A DNA stretch of 64,000 nt from Serilophus lunatus. Its lineage: Eukaryota > Chordata > Aves > Passeriformes > Eurylaimidae. Numbering within the stretch: the first letter of the stretch is position 1; each line of letters begins with the position of its first letter. The translations under genes and the position numbers were made by a program. The notes beneath the pieces were generated by a model. It did not search any database, was not told the DNA's origin, and saw only the letters and a program-made list of their open reading frames with translations. Where the stretch lies: positions 62,001 to 126,000 of the forward strand of contig VXBA01002150.1 in assembly GCA_013399895.1 (NCBI GenBank), in the 5' to 3' direction. Below, in pieces: positions 1 through 14,510 of this stretch.

Positions 1-3000
1 CCAAATGGATCAAGCTTAAATTCCAACTGCTGTGTACTCTGAAAAAAAACCAAATAGCTGAAGGGCATTGAAGGCATAAAGATGCTTCATGAAATCAGGG
101 GAAAGCTTAAACATCAAGGACAATATCGTTTACAAAATAAAAACAAAAACCTATACCTTTTTCTATCAATCCACAATTTACTAAATTGTCCTGTATGTCT
201 GATCACACCAAAAGATTTAGATTTGTTAGAAGATCAAACTCTCCCTGCAGCCAGGACTTCTGGCCCAATACTTTGGACACCCACAGGAATTTGCCAGGAC
301 AGGATATTTCCATGCTGACTCTTCTTAAATTACCCTGAGACCTTCCTATCATCTCACTACTGAAGTACTGTCTGTATACATTCCAGCAAACTTTCAACAC
401 GTGAACAGAGCAAATGAGGGAGCTGGGAATTGCCACACTGAGGAATAAAGCCAGTGAGGTACTTAGGTTATCAGTTCTGTTGTTGTGGGAACGTTTGACT
501 GGAATAAAGAACCTTGGCTGTCATGCTGGGCTTTACTGATGATAGGGCATCATCAGATCTACAATTCCCTCCTCTCACTTGAGGAGTTTAATTTGCATTT
601 TGCAGACTCTGGGTTTTGATGCACATGGAAAGTGAGAAAACTGGGATTAACGTTCTCCCCAAAGCAGACACACAATCTTTGAGAAGCAACAGCATGAGCA
701 TCCTTCTGTAGCCTTATGCCTAAGACATAGCAAATGGTTTCCATTTCCCCTCCTTGAAACACTTGGACAGTGATTGGGAATTCCAAGCCATGTAGCAGCT
801 GGCATTTGTATTCTCATAATATAAGGTCCAAATTCTGTTTGAATATACATCCCACCCAACCTCACAAAACACATGAAGAGACATAAGCCTAAGGTTGGAG
901 AAATAGTGCCAAATTTGCCACAGAATCCAGAAGAAAAGCCAGATTCTTTCTGGCCAGAATTCAATTTGCCAGATTCTGGGCTATTTTTGTTACACTAATA
1001 CCGTGTCTCTTTTATAGCTTTCAATTGCCTTCAGACATTCTCATGGTGATATAGAAGGATCAATGTAATTATTTTTTCTCCTTTAATGAGCTTAAGAAAA
1101 TCCTTAATCTTTTTAGTAGAAAAACAACATGTGTTTTAGATTTATGGGCAATTGATTTTTATTTTGAAAGCAAATAAGAGATGTCACCCTTCTATGGAAG
1201 TTAAAATAAGAATTCAAAGGGAGCCTCAGATTTTTTGCCTTCCATTTAACTGAAATTCCTCCTGTGACACACTCCTATTGCAAGATATATTAATGTTTAT
1301 TATCTTTAACTTAGAGTGAAACTGAAACACAGAGAGGATTTCCTCTGCTAGACCCGAGAATGATCTGTGCACAACAACTAATGCAGAAGGAATTGGAAGA
1401 CAGGAGATGAGAGGAAGCTGAACCTCTTCGCACTTTGAGTCATAAGCTGCATCTATAAATATTTCAGTTGAATGTGTTCACACAGAGGCTGTTGCCCCAA
1501 TGTGTGATGATCCATCTTACCCAAGGATTATACCCAGACATGCAATTCCACCTCACAGTGGCTCTATCTGTGGATAGGGAAGAATCCTTTTGTGCAAGAA
1601 AATGTCACCTTTGCATGTCTCCCTCCAACACACACATTCCTACTTCCATCGTTTCAGATGAAATGAGCACTGAGCACTTCCAAGATTCCTGCTCATTTGA
1701 AGGAAAAAAAAAAGAGTTCAACACCTTCTGAAAGGGAGAAGAAGGGAAATAAAGTTCTGTCTGGGAGGGTTTAACCTCAGCATGTGCTGTATAAAAGACC
1801 ATACTAATATGTAAGATATGTAAACATTATAGAGCAATCAGAAACAAATGAAATGATGAATTCAGTTTAACAATCTTCAGCTGTGGTGCAACTGCCAGAA
1901 GGCACTTTTTGTTATGAATAGATCATTTGGATGAGTTACAGACCAGATTTGAACCCTGGTGTGTGCTAGGAAAATCAGTGTCAAACTACCTAAGATCAGA
2001 AGGTATCAGCAGTACATCTGGCAGCCCACAGAAATGAAAAATGTCTTTAAAATATATAAAGCTGTACAGAACTAAGCTAAAGCATGAGAGGACCTGCTCA
2101 AACAGCACTAATATGAGATCTGTAAGGTATTTAATTTATTTGACTCCTTGCTTGCCTCTCCCTTTAAAACAAAAAGAGGCACAAAAATTCACTTCTATTA
2201 TAAAAGTCTACATGGAATAATGCATAGGCCAACTCAGATCTCATGTAAGTGAATCAAGAGAGCCAGTGCCTTTCATCCAAAGTAAGTTCAGCTTTCAGGA
2301 CTGTCATTTGGTTCAAGGGTGCAACAGAACACAGACCTTCACAGACGAGCATCTCCCAGGCATCCCGCCATCCCATAAAATGAGCAAGTGGCAGTGGAAG
2401 ATTTATTTTACTTAGCTTTGTTTTGCCAGACTAGCCATAATGATCAGGCACATGCTTGTGTTTCCTCCTCAGTTTTATGTAAATGTTACGGCAATCAGAG
2501 ACAAGATAAAACACACCATGCTGGTGAGAGCAGCTTTATGGAATCATGAATTTCAGCTGAATTTTCTTGCATAGTTGACACCATCTGTTGCTGGTGTAGG
2601 CTTACACAAACTCCTTCAGTAACACTGACAGAGAATTTGGCTATTACCTGGGAAGCAAATCTTTATATTGACAAGGTACACTGCTTTATCCATCTTCTGC
2701 CATTTTCATTTCTGCTTTCCAATATTGTGCCTCTGAGATCTGGCAGCACTCAGCCATCAATATAGATTCTCTATTTACTTGCAGTGCGCCACAGAGACAG
2801 AAAATCACATTTTTGAGGAACTATTCATGACTCACACTCACTTAGATGAAAGCAAAATTAAGCCTTCATTCCACTGTCACAACTTTTTAGAGTAACCATT
2901 TGCTAATGAGAATCCAGGACAGAAAATTTGTTTGAAAATCACCTCACTTATCAGCTTCTATAGCCAGAAATTCAGAATAACAGCTGCTTTTGTTAGGCTA

Positions 3001-4715
3001 AGACAGGTATGAAGAAAAGATCTAAGATATTAACGGAGAGCAGGGAAGAAACAAGGAAAAGCACTGTATCAGTCACCAACTAATAAATGCTCTTTACATT
3101 TCGGCACTTTGATCAGTGACAAGCCAAATACTTTCATTAACTTTTCTACTGACTTTTAACTTTCAAAGTTTCTGACTGACTGTAGACTGAGAATACTGAC
3201 ATTCATTTAGGTCAGGGGCTTTACATCGATGCACAAAATCCTGTATTAAGAAAACTGTATCATTTTGCTTCTGCTGACAGATGGGTCTTATACAGCTACT
3301 CGACCCCAACTCTCTGACAAAGAATGAAAGAGATTCATAAAAAAAAAAGAAAATTCAAAGGGAAACCTAAGAATGTTTCATTTCTAGGTTTCTGGTTCAA
3401 ACTTAGGTCATGTAATAGCTACTGAATGTGTGATTTAATAACAGCACTTGCTGGTGGCATTTATATTAACGGGGTAGAGTTGGGGCATGAAATTGTATTT
3501 TCAGAGAACTGATGCCTACTCTAAAATTGCCATCCTGGCATTATTTCTTAAGCAATAAATGGGTTTAAAACTAAGCTTCTCCATAACTCTGGAGGCAATT
3601 CTTCAAGTTAAACCTGTGGTGCATACAGTCAACTTCTTAAAAAATATTTATTATTAGCAGTAATTACATATTAAACACATAACAGCATTGCAGCTTTAGC
3701 CTGATATAGAATATATTTAAAAAATACGGTCTTGGAACGCAAGGAAAGTACTTCAGAACACAAAGGAAATGAAAATGTATTATATTCCAATTCCTATAGG
3801 TCATAGACTACCAGCAATTTATTTGTTTATATTTTAAGCTCAGGTCCCCTGGCCATCATGGGTTTGCTATGCAGCTGCACAGCTTGTGGTGGCAAGTCAC
3901 ACATCTCCATGTGACAGGCTGGCATCCCTTGAGCCATCCACGGTGACAGATTTACTCTGCAATGATATTAAGACTAGGCCACAAACATCTTTGCACAGAG
4001 CTCACTTTATCCTACATGGAAGCATGGAATTTACTTAAGTGACAACACAGAGAGAGGACATGGGCTTTAAGGTTCTGCCTGAACACATCCCTCCATGGAT
4101 GGCTTGGGGAACCTGTTTACATGCAGTTAAAGAATTCTGGCTTATGTGATACAAAACACTTTCATAAATGCCTCCCTGAATATGCACCCCATCACTTACT
4201 GCCAAGGCTATGCCACAGAGACCTGGAAAGTTATCAAACCCCAGAGACTCACATTCAGTTCTGAGAATGGCAACAGGATGAGTCAAAGCAGAACAAAATT
4301 CTCCCACTATGTCTATCAAAGTTCTGCAAAAACAATAGTCAAAGCCATCAGGCAATATTTTTGCAGCACTGCAAGATAAGACTCTGACTGTGAAGCCAGG
4401 CAAGGTTGAAGGAGGCAGACAGAAAGGCAGATACCACCCAAACCAGAAAAAAATCATGCAATATTTCAGGTGAGTTACGTGTTGGGACTATATATTGCAC
4501 AACCTGGCTTTATATCTAAAAAGAACAAATTTGAGTAAAAATTCACTGAGTTTATTAAACATTTGCATGGTGAAATTTTTATTTGAGGATAATTAAAGAA
4601 AGGTACTTGAAAAATTACAATTTTTAATAAAAGGTTCACTCACAATAATATTATTCAAGTTGTACTTAGTTTATATTTGTTGGTATAAAAAGAAATTCAT
4701 CTAGAAGAGCAGCTT

Positions 4716-4783
4716 AAGAAGAGACAAAGAATAGAAGGAAAAAGAAGAGAAGGAAGAAGAGGAATAGAAGCAGGAGAAGAAGA
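4716..4783 (+). repeat. Polypurine (GA-rich) low-complexity tract
   Basis: About 68 bp is almost entirely A and G on the plus strand (gaagagacaaag..., gaaggaagaagagg...), broken by only a few pyrimidines. Such tracts are common simple sequence and on the gene's own strand would be polypyrimidine. Confidence 0.85.
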
Positions 4784-5735
4784 CGTGCTCCTCACCAGGG
4801 AGGATGACCACATACTCAAACAATTACTGCTTTAAAAGTAATCCACCATCAGAAAATACAAGGCCGTGTTCAGGGGATCCCTCCCCTCACCCAGAGGATA
4901 CTGGTTCTTAAGACAGTTAAAACATATCAATTAAAATGTAGTTTAAAACTGACAACAACAACAACAATCAAATTTAGCAAAAATCCACCCCTGTTTTACT
5001 CAGCTGTATTCTAAAAATGCAACAGGCCTTTGCCAAAAGCAGGGAATGCAAGAGGTCACAGGCTGCACTTGCACGAGCAACTTTGCTGGAGGTCTGCCAT
5101 CAAAACCAGCTTGAAGCTGCATTTCTGAGAAAACCTCCTGACAAGGGATGCTGTGGGGCTAAACTAACTCACTGTTCTCTTTAACAGAGCACAGACCTCC
5201 TTCACCTCTACCCAGAGGCCCATTTTCAGGCAGCAGCCAGGTCCAGCCTCTTCATCTGAGCTGGCTGTGGGTATTTTATGCTTCCTTCCAATACGCTGCA
5301 TCAATTTTCAGCCCAAGGTATGTTTGGTATTAGGATGTCTTACGGTACAGCCACATGAATAAATTATTATGGGCAAAACTAGGAGGTCAGTTGCCCAGCA
5401 AAACCACCTCTACTCATCATCTTTCTGTGGCATATCGTGTGACAGATGGCAGGGACCTCGCACATTCCACAGGAAACCAAGGCCAGGGGTGCTGCTGGGA
5501 GTTGCTGACATTGTGCAAATACACACTATAGATTACTCAGTTAATTTCTTCATCTGCCTCTACTCTTGTTACTTGATCATAAAAAAGGGATTTTAAAACT
5601 CTATTTTTACTTTTTTTAATACCGACTTTATGAAAGAAGCTTGCAGTGATATTCAGCTTCAAACATTAACCAGCAAAGCTGGACAACTGATACTTTTTTA
5701 AAATAAAACAATATTTTTCACATTATAAAATCCTG

Positions 5736-5785
5736 CCATTTTCCCAAGGGGAAAATAGACCCATTTTTCCAAGGGGAAAACAGTC
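5736..5785. repeat. 25-bp imperfect tandem duplication
   Basis: Two adjacent units start at 5736 and 5761, each reading 'ccatttt-cc-aaggggaaaa' and ending 'tagac' or 'cagtc', with three differences. Each unit is itself roughly palindromic (tttcc...ggggaaaa). Confidence 0.85.
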
Positions 5786-8335
5786 TAGTACCTACCCCTT
5801 CTACTGCAAACTTTTGGCTTCTTCTCTTTGCACTCAAAACTCAACTGTTTCAAATGAAACAAAATTGTTTCAAGAGCAGAAAATAAAAACAGGAAAAAAA
5901 TTATATTGGAAGAAAAATACTCTTCATTTTTTTGCTTATTTTCTATACTAAAATGGTGAAATGTTAATAAAATATCATTTTTGTGCCACAAAAATCAATC
6001 TATTTTTATAAATTTCCTTTTCGGCTAGGAAAAGATGTTAGTAAAATGAAAGAGAGACAGACAAACAATGAAGAAAAAAATTTCAAGCATGATTAAATTA
6101 ATTAGAACGTGTATATTTTATTTTTGCTATATTTTGCTTATCTCATCAGGGCAAGAAAACTCAATAGTAAGAAGGTCTTTGGCTCAGTGCATTCCCAGTT
6201 AACTTTCTTCTCACAAGGACAGATCAGAGTGGATGCTGTAGATCAGAAATGGTGCTGAAATCCAAGCCATGTACAATACTGTCCATGCAGCTCCTACAAG
6301 GCTGCAATGCCCTTGTAGCTCCTTCCCATCAAACCTTCTCCCAGCTGTACATAAGGACCTGTCCATAAATACTGTGGAACAGACACAAACTTTTCAATCT
6401 TCTGCCAGTGATCTCCTGACCATGAGTGATGACTTTACTGAACCACTGTGGAGAGTAGAATCTCAGGTTTCCATTCATGTGGGTAAAATCCACCTGGGAA
6501 GCATTAAAACACCCTGAGTCATATCTGTAAATCAGGGTCACAAACCTCACCCCTGATGGAGGGGAACAGCAGCTTGGGGGTAGGGAGCTCTACCATCTTG
6601 GAAAGCTGGATCCTGAAACTCCCGTTACAGAAGCAAGTCCTGAACACTATTGAGGTAAAACTGAAACCAATGAACAGAAAATATGAGCAGTAAGATCTAT
6701 CCTTCAGCCTGAGCAGCAGGCCAAAAGACCAAGATGGTAAAAAGTATACCTGATACCACTGGGCTGGGGAGGCTGCTTGAGATCCAAGAGATGATCTTCT
6801 GAACAGTGTCATAAACTAAAAGGTGCCAGGGGTAGGTCCACTTGTTTTCTTCGCAAAAGAATGATGCTGCTTGCTTTGAAGAATGAAAGGGTTTGTGAGG
6901 AACCAAACTCAAGCACTGAGAACTGTTCTCAGAGAGGGGCTGGAGAAGGTGGATCAAACATCTTCTCCATTGGTACAGGGAGAGGCCAGGAGGGTCTAGA
7001 GAGCAGTGTCAGATTATTCAGAGATGTTTGTAGGACAGGTCTCCAAGAGGTCGCAACAGGAGCAGAGAGAAGTCTAAACACAGCACCTGCCGTGGGAACT
7101 GTCCCTGGATTTCTCTCCCCGGACACTGAAAAGATCATACTGGTGTCTTCAACAGAAAATCTGCACCCCTGTTAAATTTGTGTTCCCTGTGTGTGAGGTT
7201 AAACTCCTGTGTTTATTCCAAGAAGCAAACTTGGAGCTAAGCCTGGGACGACTTAAGAGTTTCAGATCTGGACGAAGTTAAATAAGAGTGAATTCTGGGG
7301 TAATTATTCCAGACTCATTCAACATCCACCATTTCCATCTGTCTAAAGAAGAGATGCAAAAACGTCAAATGTCTTATCAGGGGCCGTGACTGAATGCTCA
7401 GCTTTGAAACAAAACCCTTGCACTTGATGTATTTTGACTGTTCTAAGCTTCAAAGTTCACATACATTTACTTCTGCTTTTTATCAGTATCCATTAGCACT
7501 AAGCATATTTATGTTTCAGCTTGGAAAAGTACATGACACACACACAGTAGCAGATCGTCCTTTTCTTTGTATTCCCAAAGGTCAAGGTTTCTTACCTAAC
7601 CTGATTAAAAAAAATCACCTTTAATCTGTTAAATTGTTTTCAAGCTCCAAAATAAAACAAAAAAACCCCCATATTTGTGATGGATTCAGATGCTTTTTGC
7701 TAAGCACTTAAGCAGCAGCAGTCCTCCACTGATTTATTTGATTGTTTTACTTAGTGAAATGTCTGGATACAGATATACAGATTAACCTTTTTTTTTTTTC
7801 TCATATTTACTGTGTCGCCTTCCTTGAAATGGGAACTACAAGTGTTTTGATAAATGGACAGAGAGGTTGTCTGGTTACACCATGGCTTCTACTTGTGTCC
7901 TTGCTGAGATGCTGTTCTGTCCCCTTTTTCAGCAGTGCTGCTCCATGACTCACAGCAGCTCCTCCTGTGCCTCTCAGAACAATAGCTCACAGGGGATACA
8001 GGGCCTCAAATGAGCTACAACAATTTATACCAATCATTTATTTTTACTTGTCCTCCAATGATAGATACTCACTGTCACAAAATGCCAGTTTATGTGAAGA
8101 CTACAAATCTGCCAGCACAGACAACTAACTGCAGGCCATTTAATATATGTGCTTTGTAACACTACAATTTGCTGCTATGGTAGATTGAATCCTTTAAAGC
8201 TTATCACAACTCTTCTCACATTTAAAGAAATAAAATTAAAACCCAAAGACCCACGTGCCCCACTAACCTGTTAAGAGTGGGGAGCAACAGGTGGCTCAGG
8301 GAATATCACAGGAACACAGTAAACACACAATAATT

Positions 8336-8347
8336 CCCCCCCCCCCC
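8336..8347 (+). repeat. C12 homopolymer
   Basis: Twelve consecutive C residues lie between 'aatt' and 'aaaatg'. This is an unusual homopolymer for this AT-rich region and the length is prone to sequencing error. Confidence 0.9.
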
Positions 8348-11111
8348 AAAATGTCATCCCAGCCTCCAGTGAGACAAAGTTCAAGCAAATTTTTGTTCTT
8401 ACTTTCAACCAACACAAGAAACCAAGACTTCAAAAGTGATTGAGATTGCACACAAAACCCATTTTCTATAAATATTATCTATGTCCCAGGAAAAAGCTCC
8501 ATTTTCCATTAGAAAATAAATTTACTATAATGACAGCTCGCAGATCAGTTTGAGTCTTACATGAACAATGGAGTTTTTTGAGTGTCTTAGAATTATTCCT
8601 TTAGCTCAGAGCCCTCCAACTTCAGTTCTGGTTCCTAAACAAACACAACTCATGTCATTTTAGATGACCAGTGAGACCTCAGCCCAACCTGGAAGGTTGG
8701 GAACTGTGCTCCTGGAGCAGCTGTGTCACAAATACAAAAACAAATTCTTCCTCCACACGATGCTTATGAAAAGCCCACCAAGACCCCCAAACTCTGTGTA
8801 CTCCAAGGCAGACCCAGTCCTTGTCCCTGTAGCTGGAATAGAGCAGTGGGACACACTGGGCCAGCACAGGGCAGAGGGTCTCCAGAAGAGGTTTCCAATA
8901 CTGACCTTTTCCCAAAGAGCCTAACCTGATTATTTTGGGAGGAGAATTATTCAACAAAACCTGCAGTTGTTACTCCACTCAACATTTCTAGGAAAACCAA
9001 AATGTTTTCAAACAAGGCCTGGTGTATTTAGCTACTCCAGATGCCCTTCCCACGTACCTTAAGGACTTTTCTTATTTATTTATTACAGATCATTTTAGAG
9101 ATTTATTTTCCTTTTTCACCATTAGTTAAGTGTTCCTTCTGTATCAGGGAAGGCCACTACCAACAATAGTATCACCTACAGGTTCAATAAATCTTCTGCA
9201 ATACCCCTGAAGTTGGAAACAGATTTACATTATATGGGATATGCATTCACACACTATTTTAAACACATTTTTAAACATCTGAATACCTAAATGGGTAAAT
9301 CCTGAGAACCTTACCCGGTGTTTATTCAGCCCTTACTTACTGAGACAAACTCCCAAGGACAGAGTAAACAGTGAGAGGGGACCTCAGGCCTTCACCCACA
9401 GCTATAAACAATGAACTCAGCACAAACTGTGAGTCCCAGCTGACACTGGAGAAAAGCAGCAGTTCCAGAATGATTACATGAGGAGAGATTTAGTTTCTCC
9501 CTAATAAAACCTGGCCCATCCAAGATCTTCCCCCACCCGCAGCTGGAAGAGCAACAAGAAACTCAGATGAAGAACCTACTGATTCGTGACACCATGAATA
9601 CAACTGGAAATGGAGAAAAAAGCCTAAGTAAGAGCCCTAATGCCCAAATACTGGAAAAATTTGTATGGCTAGGGGAACTGTTGCTGTTAAAAAGAGTAAA
9701 TACCACTGCATGGATTCCCCTTGGACCATGGAGCCCTTAATACTCAGCACTGTCATATCCCCCCTTTCATTAAAAGAGGTCTGTCTGCACAGCTTCATAT
9801 TGCAAGGGGGTAAACTAAGGAAAGGCAATAATATGACAGAAACATAGAGCTCACTAAACAAAATCTGGGATTTGGACTCAAATTTTCACAATCCTCATTG
9901 CAAATATGGCTAATTCCAAAATTTTAAAACTAACACAAAACTCTTAAGTTCTCTTTCATACAATTATTATATTCCCTTGAAAATTCCATTTAATTGTTTC
10001 AGGGCACAGAAACAATTAACTGGTGACCAAGAATATCCCTCATCATGTCTCATTTCATTTATATTTTATTCTTTTACAGTTATTATAAGAAAAGAAGCAG
10101 AGTCCTTTTTAGTTCGCCATGAGATCTAGACATGCAGAGTAAACAGGCTGTTCAATAAATCCACATCTAGTCACAAACACAAGACAGATAAGGGATCTGG
10201 ACAGGTCATTCATCATACTTATATATGCTTGTGATCTGAGAAAAATCTCCTACCCAGGTCTCCTGGGAACAGAACACTCCAGGAAGACTCAGGTCTGCTC
10301 AAGACTTTGGGTTTCAGGCTAACACCCTTCTGGGTCCAGAGAGGAGTGATCAGATTTGGGAGATCTGCAGATCACCCATTAAGATCTCACTCTTAATGAG
10401 AGTGTTGTAACTGTCAGATCTGATATCACCACTTTGAAGAATATAAAATCCCCCAAATCCTATTAAAATATAGAGCTGTTACAGTTAGGAAATAAAGGTG
10501 CAAGGTGCTGGACTCCAGAACTAGATCTAATAACAGGTGACCTTCAATCCCACATTGCTTTAAGCAGAGAGGCCCAAATTAGGCAGCCCAAACTTCCAGC
10601 AGCCAGACCAGATAAATTTTAGTGTCAACATAAGTATGTGAGAAGCTCAGTCTCTCTTGCTCAGTCTTTCTAAGGCAAATCATGGGGAAAGGAGTGAGGA
10701 ACAGGAAAGAAGCCCTGTTAGCAGTCCTGGAAAAAGCCCAAAACAAGGCTTTATATCCATTGTGCTTTTATCAAAAGGAATAGAAAATCCAAGGAAGAAA
10801 ACAGATCTCTGGTTTACACATTGTTCATCATGCAGTGCTATATATTCTTGTCTGTGGTGTGCATATGCTGCCACTTCAGAACACAAAGGAAATACACACA
10901 AAAGAGCCAAAATTTCCAGCTCAGATGTCATACACTCCCAAAGCACTGGATAGGGCAGTTTGTAAAAGTAGCAATTAAAGGAATAATAATTAAAACCCTA
11001 CTAAAACTATGAAGTGCCTCAGTCTCCCACCTAATAAAACTGGAAGGACAGTTCCTACTGTCTTACCCCCTTCACTGTTGCAAGATCACCAAAGAGAAGA
11101 CGCTGCAGAAA

Positions 11112-11290
11112 GAATCGTAAAATTGTGGAATCTTGGAATGGTTTGGGTTGGATGGGACCTTAGAGATCATCTCATTCCATCCCCTCCCATGGGCAGGGAC
11201 ACCTTCCACTACCCCAGGTTGCTCCAAGCCCCATCCAACCCAGCCTTGAACACTTTCAGGGTTGGGGCACTCACAGCTTCTCTGAGCAAG
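11112..11290 (-). mobile_element. CR1 LINE 3' fragment
   Basis: The plus strand carries the complement of a CR1 tail: 'atggtttgggttggatggga', then a 'ccatgggcagggacacctt' block, then 'ttgctccaagccccatccaa' and 'cacagcttctctgagcaa'. The CR1 sense strand is therefore minus, with its 3' end at the low coordinate, where degenerate copies of the terminal 8-bp repeat (aatcrtaraat-like) are visible. It is 5'-truncated after about 180 bp, typical of CR1. Several substitutions suggest an old copy. An open frame on the plus strand through it (11009-11407) is a by-product of the repeat. Confidence 0.93.
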
Positions 11291-12839
11291 TATTCTAAAG
11301 GCTCAGTACCCAAAATCCGACACACTAGTCCATGGCTCTGTGTCACACAGGGCAGTTTGCAGTTAACCACAGCGTGTTGGAATTTTCAAAGCAAGTGTTT
11401 TTCCTGATGCCAGTGTGACATCTCTGGAATATCAGCCTTCATGGAGTCTCCAAGCAGAGCATTTTTAAAGTATCTATTCTTTAAGTCTTTGAACTCAAAC
11501 GATCTGTTCACAAAAAAGAAGGAGAGTTGAACGCACAGTTTTCTGGGAATGTTACTAAGCATTATCTACTTCATGTAAAAAAGAGATTGAATTACTTTCA
11601 GTTGCATTCCCCTGCACAGGTTGATTACCAGCAGAGCACTGTGGTGCAAATCTTTGATGTCTCTGGACAGGCATACACTAAATAAGAATGTCCCATTCTC
11701 CCTGTCACCAAGACATACCTGAGCTTTGAATTATGTCAGGCCAGGAACAAAGCAATCTTGCTCATAACAAAAACTTTTAATAACTCACTGAGAAAGCCTC
11801 CCTTTCATCTCTGCCAAGCTTTAGGAAAGGCTGGGAGGCAAGCAGAAATAAACATTGTACAGACTCACCACTGCTAGCTCTAAAGTAAACTCTCCAACTT
11901 CCTATTTACATTTCAAGATCTTAAGCTTTGTGGTTTACTAGTTCTGCAAGTAAGTGCTTTGGGTTTTGGAGGCTGCCTGCACATGATCCCCCACCACTAC
12001 TGAAGTCTTTCTAGCTTTTATTAATATAATAAGGAGGTCAGAAAAGCAACAATCTTTTATATGCCCTGCTAGCAGAAATATTTTACTTCTTGCCTTTTAA
12101 AAACAAAACAAAACAAGCAAAGCATACAACGGCAAATTAATGCCAGCAAAGGGGATATTACAGTTGTGTTTGTTTCTTTTTGAAACTGAGGATGGTAGAA
12201 CATGGAACGAAACAGTTTCATTAAAAATAGGGTGTGGAGGAGTTCTTGGAGGGACAAGTAAAAGAAGGTGGCAATTTTATGGATATATTCTAAGGCCATA
12301 GGCTGCAAAGCCACCTAAATAGGCTCTGTGACCTTTCCTTCATAAGGCTAAATCTATGTGCACTGAGGACGAAGAACCTGCAACAGGAGTCATGAAGTCA
12401 ATGTGGTTTTCATTTCATGCAGCCCTCCCTAAATGCAAAATGTCTTCATTAGCTGGGAAGTCAGCGCTGTGACTGCTGCCAAATGCAATATAGAAGGGAG
12501 CAGAACCGAACTGAATGGTGACAGAGAGAGGTTCCTGTGACACTCAGTTACTTCTCCCATTTGAAAGACACTGGCTCTGTGACTCACGTGCACAAAAGGC
12601 CCTACAGAAGAGAAGAATATTAAAAAAGCAAGAGGGCAGGCACTTAGCAGTTTCCCAGAGCTCACAGAGATCATTTGACAAACATGCCCAGGCTGGACCA
12701 GCTTCACTGGGTTTGCTTTTATTTTCTCCCTCTTGCATCCCTCCCCCATCTCCCCGCTTGCCTGACCCTCCCAAACCCAGCCCCTTTCTCCTGGTCAGAA
12801 GGACAAATTGCAGCCTTTGCTAAGCCCTGGGTCACAGCC

Positions 12840-12985
12840 AGTTGGCAGCGGGATGAGCCGGCCCTGTCCCCTCGGAGACTGCACGTTCCGTGTCAGGGAT
12901 GCGCGTCCTGCGGGAGGGAAGGAGCGAGGCTGGAGCTCTGACCCCCCTGCACACACACCCTGCCCGCTGCCTCCCACCGGAGCAA
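12840..12985. promoter_or_regulatory. Small CpG-rich patch inside the intron (candidate regulatory element)
   Basis: About 145 bp contains roughly eleven CpG dinucleotides (for example in 'agccggccctg', 'gatgcgcgtcctgcggg') and is clearly GC-rich, whereas flanking sequence is AT-rich and nearly CpG-free. This is below usual CpG-island length. It could be a fragment of an unmethylated regulatory element, an alternative or nested promoter, or simply a GC-rich stretch. The several overlapping open frames here, on both strands, follow from the scarcity of AT-rich stop codons and are not evidence of coding. Confidence 0.35.
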
Positions 12986-14267
12986 ACAGCTGGCAAAGCA
13001 ACTGCCAGCCTATTGAGCCCCTGCAAGTTTTGCCCTCATCACAGAGGATCTCCAGCAGCTGAGGAGTCCCTGTGCGGTGATTACTCAAAAGTCTGCTGCT
13101 TTAACAACGTGGCATGTTCTGAAGAGGAGACTCTGATATCAGAGCCAAAATACACGGAATCCACTTGCTGGTCTGGCTCCCACCGAGATTAGAGATCAGG
13201 CTCTGAGAACACTTAGAGCCAGCATGTCTCTGCAGTCTCCTCTCCAGGATGTACTGCAAAGGACACGTACTGTGCATGCTTTGGGGGTGGAAACGTGCTC
13301 TACACTCTATTTGTGTGAACAAAGCTGGCAGCTTGGGCGGATATTGTGGAGCAAAGAAGCTCTATTGTGTTTGCCAGTCATCACGAGAATCAAATGAACA
13401 AATTTAGAATAAGCAAATTGGGCTGAAGTTCTTTTAGCAGAAAACACTCAAAGGCTAGTCAGGCTTAGTGAAAGAGAGTATGGGATATTCTTTCTGCAAT
13501 AATCCGTAGTAAACACTGGGAGAGCAGAATGATCTGCCCTTTTTGCTGTTTGTGTAGATGCTCTGTCTTCTAGATCATGTAGTAAATCTAAAAAATTACA
13601 AGATAAATTACTTGTGCCTCTCCAATTTAAAAAAATTCTAAATTACACACTTCAAACCACATACACATTATCACCTGGGGAAAAAAGAATTGTTCATGAA
13701 GACAGGTGAGTCCATTCCCAATGCCAAGAGTCACAGAAGTAACAAAAACAGATGTCAAAGAAAAGACCACACCTAAATTTGAGAAGATTCTCTGACAATC
13801 CTCAAAAAGAAGTGTTGAGTTCAGAGAGCTGATAAAGAGGGAATGGCTGAAGAAGAACACAGACCATATCACCAAATGAAGACAGAAAAAAAATATCACA
13901 GACTTTGGCTAGAAAGGAGCACAAACTTTCTATATTTGGGACCCAAGTACCAGAAAATTCAGGCCTCCCTACTTCAGTAAACTGAAATTAGGCCAGACAA
14001 TGTTCCCATTGGAAGCTGTTCTGGCTAATTCCTTCAGCTGTGAATCCAAAAAGTTGTTAAGAGCAAGAATGACCAATATTTTCTGGATGGTACAACTGTT
14101 CTGAGACAAGTACAAAGCAGAACACTGATATTTAACTGACCATAAAATAGAAACAAAAGAGAAGATGAAGTGCTGCAAAAGAAGATCCCTGTTTTCTATC
14201 ACAACAGGTTTCAATATTTCTGAATCCTGCAGTTCTGCATGAACACCCTCCTTGTCCTGCATGAAGG

Positions 14268-14510
14268 TCCCAGTTTGGGTTGGAAGGGCCCTTGAAGCTC
14301 ATCCAGTTCCAACCTCCTGCCATGGGCAGGGACACCCTCCACTATCCCAGGTTGCTCAGAGCTTCATCCAACTGGCCTTGGACACTTCCAGGGAAGGGAC
14401 AGCCACAGCTTCTCTCAGCGACCTGTGCCAGGGCCTCCCCATCCTCACTGTCAAAAATTTCTTCCTAATACCTAGTCTACATATGCCCTCTTTTAGTTTA
14501 AACCTGAAAG
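14268..14510 (-). mobile_element. CR1 LINE 3' fragment
   Basis: The plus strand has 'cagtttgggttggaagggcc', 'ccatgggcagggacaccctc', 'cttggacacttccagggaag', a 'cctgtgccagggcctcccca' block and 'aaatttcttcctaatac', in the order of the reverse-complemented CR1 3' region. The element is sense on the minus strand. Similarity fades around 'agtttaaacctgaaag'. The terminal repeat at the low-coordinate end is degenerate. The longest open frame in the window (14252-14884, plus) begins inside this repeat. Confidence 0.93.

Noticed and set aside
3840..3960. Minus-strand sequence with a 'cctgtcacatgg' word resembling the CHM part of FGGY
   Set aside because: The reading frame around it does not match FGGY, and the true CGTSSCHMG exon is at 18298-18401.
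4035..4457. 140-codon minus-strand open frame
   Set aside because: There is no resemblance to the remaining FGGY C-terminal exons or to any other family I recognise, no splice context supports it, and the length is compatible with chance.
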